Positions 62,983 to 64,000 of a stretch of 64,000 bases of DNA are shown piece after piece. A program made the translations under genes and the position numbers. This DNA is from Veillonella parvula (GTDB lineage: Bacteria > Bacillota > Negativicutes > Veillonellales > Veillonellaceae). Numbering within the stretch: position 1 is the stretch's first letter; each line of letters begins with the position of its first letter. The notes beneath the pieces are model-generated. The model was not told where the DNA came from. It did not search any database and was given only the letters and a program-made list of their open reading frames with translations. Location of the stretch: contig NZ_LR778174.1 of the NCBI RefSeq assembly GCF_902810435.1, positions 372,001 to 436,000 on the forward strand, written 5' to 3'.

Positions 62983-64000
62983 TTATTTTTCAATATTTAC
63001 AATATTAACGATAACTTCAACAGCTTTTTTCATATCATCGATACATGCGAATTCATGACGACCATGTAGATTTTCTACGCCTGTAAAAATATTTGGTGTA
63101 GGAATGCCCATGAAGGAGATTTTGGATCCATCTGTGCCACCGCGAATAGGATCACAAATAGGTGTAATTCCAGCTTTTTTCATTGCTGCTTTGGCTACGT
63201 TTACGCATTCCATATTGTCTTTGATGATATCGTACATGTTATAGTATTGGTCTTTTACAGAGACCTCACATACTTCACGCCCATATATTTCATTCAATGT
63301 TTGACCTGCTTGTAAGAAGAATGCTTTTTTTGCTTCGAACAATTCCTTATTATGGTCGCGGATAATATAGTTCATTTTGCCGGTATCTACTTGTGTTTCC
63401 ATGCTCATGAGCATAAAGAAACCTTGGCGACCACATGTGTGCTCAGGAACAGCTGCTCCTGGTAATAAAGCGTCAAATTGCATAGCTAGTTTAGCACAGT
63501 TGATCATAATGCCTTTGGCAGTACCTGTGTGAACAGAAACACCTTTCAGGGTAACGGTACCGCCAGCTGCATTAAAGGTTTCATATTCGAGTTGGCCTAG
63601 GCTTTCACCATCGATAGTGTAAGCATAGTCTACAGGAAATTGTTTAACATCGAAGTGGTCAGCACCAGTACCGATTTCTTCATCTGGACCGAAAGCACAC
63701 ATGATTTTACCATGTTTGATTTCTGGGTGAGATACGAGATAGGCGAGGGCTTCCATGATTTCACAGATGCCAGCCTTGTCATCACCACCAAGAAGTGTTA
63801 GACCATCGGTTACAACTAAGGACTTGCCAATGTAATTTTTTAGGTTAGGAAAATCTGTACGACGGGTGAAGATTTGATGTTCTTCGTTAAGGCAAATATC
63901 ACTACCATCATAGTTTTCTACGATACGAGGCTTAATATTTTCTGCGTTATAATCAGCTGTATCCATATGGGCAATGAAGCCGATGGAAGGAGTTTTCTCA
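62983..64000 (-). CDS. pepT: Peptidase T PepT (5' partial at window end)
   Basis: The frame is open to the last base and reads EKTPSIGFIAHMDTADYNAENIKP upstream of the first internal ATG (63966). The true start therefore lies beyond the window and MDTADYN is internal. PepT is an M20 aminotripeptidase in the cytoplasm. Metal ligands are His-Met-Asp (HMDTA), Asp in GGDDKAGICE, Glu-Glu in GPDEEIG, Asp in TIDGESLG, and His near the end in NLHGRHEF. The dimerisation part has VTLKGVSVHTGTAKG. No change in length at the 3' end. A terminator shared with the MFS gene lies 27 bases beyond the stop. Confidence 0.95.
   Translation of the reverse strand, partial: EKTPSIGFIAHMDTADYNAENIKPRIVENYDGSDICLNEEHQIFTRRTDFPNLKNYIGKSLVVTDGLTLLGGDDKAGICEIMEALAYLVSHPEIKHGKIMCAFGPDEEIGTGADHFDVKQFPVDYAYTIDGESLGQLEYETFNAAGGTVTLKGVSVHTGTAKGIMINCAKLAMQFDALLPGAAVPEHTCGRQGFFMLMSMETQVDTGKMNYIIRDHNKELFEAKKAFFLQAGQTLNEIYGREVCEVSVKDQYYNMYDIIKDNMECVNVAKAAMKKAGITPICDPIRGGTDGSKISFMGIPTPNIFTGVENLHGRHEFACIDDMKKAVEVIVNIVNIEK

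Overview
The window looks like chromosome of a Veillonella-type organism (Negativicutes, a diderm Firmicute). Low GC, Firmicute-style AGGAGG ribosome binding sites, a glmS ribozyme and TPP riboswitches sit beside outer-membrane features: an autotransporter with a C-terminal beta-barrel ending in Phe. It also carries both LL-diaminopimelate aminotransferase (DapL) and meso-DAP dehydrogenase (Ddh). The genus is inferred from gene content, not from an rRNA gene; no rRNA or tRNA gene was recognised.

Layout. 1-1745: yqeB/xdhC-type maturation genes for a selenium-dependent molybdenum hydroxylase. 1863-6952: cdaA-cdaR (c-di-AMP synthesis), a FAD protein and glmM. 7014-13218: an AT-rich accessory island, the most interesting part. 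It holds a 59-residue Cys-containing peptide, an attenuator-like hairpin, a stand-alone JAMM (RadC-type) protein, two different ThiF/E1-like enzymes with RRE-like N-termini, and a short UvrA-like ATPase. 13249-18682: an exported repeat protein, then glmS behind its self-cleaving ribozyme, and trpS. 18942-22723: a polar amino-acid ABC importer plus an exported protein of unknown function. 22893-25860: UspA, a CzrA-type metal sensor and two permeases. 26249-28582: modABC. 28718-33158: a thiamin salvage region with two divergent TPP riboswitches, cytX on one side and thiW-thiD-thiM/E on the other. 33426-37042: rubrerythrin with a long leader, then DUF951-selD-yedF-DUF3343 (selenium metabolism). 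37160-44888: nitroreductase, stress proteins, ychF, a cyclopropane synthase-like methyltransferase, ddh and an autotransporter. 45231-47633: a one-gene restriction-modification-specificity protein followed by a long inverted repeat. 47635-64000: dapL, a probable noncoding RNA, two MFS transporters, rpsF-ssb-rpsR, trmB, a SEDS protein, uracil permease, nfeD-floA, a protein with five tandem helix-turn-helix units, a uracil-DNA-glycosylase-like protein and the start of pepT on the minus strand.

The window joins up functionally. modABC supplies molybdate, selD/yedF/DUF3343 supplies and handles selenium, and yqeB/xdhC matures a Mo/Se hydroxylase encoded elsewhere. GlmM and GlmS make amino-sugar precursors for the envelope, and DapL/Ddh make meso-DAP. 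CdaA-CdaR next to GlmM is a conserved association in which c-di-AMP synthesis is tied to wall precursor supply.

Best candidate for an undescribed system: the 7521-12721 operon. I read it as a RiPP-like peptide-modification cluster, with adenylation by E1 enzymes, a JAMM metalloprotease and a UvrA-like ATPase for immunity. A small-protein conjugation or defence role is the main alternative. No transporter is encoded in it. Product and function are inference.
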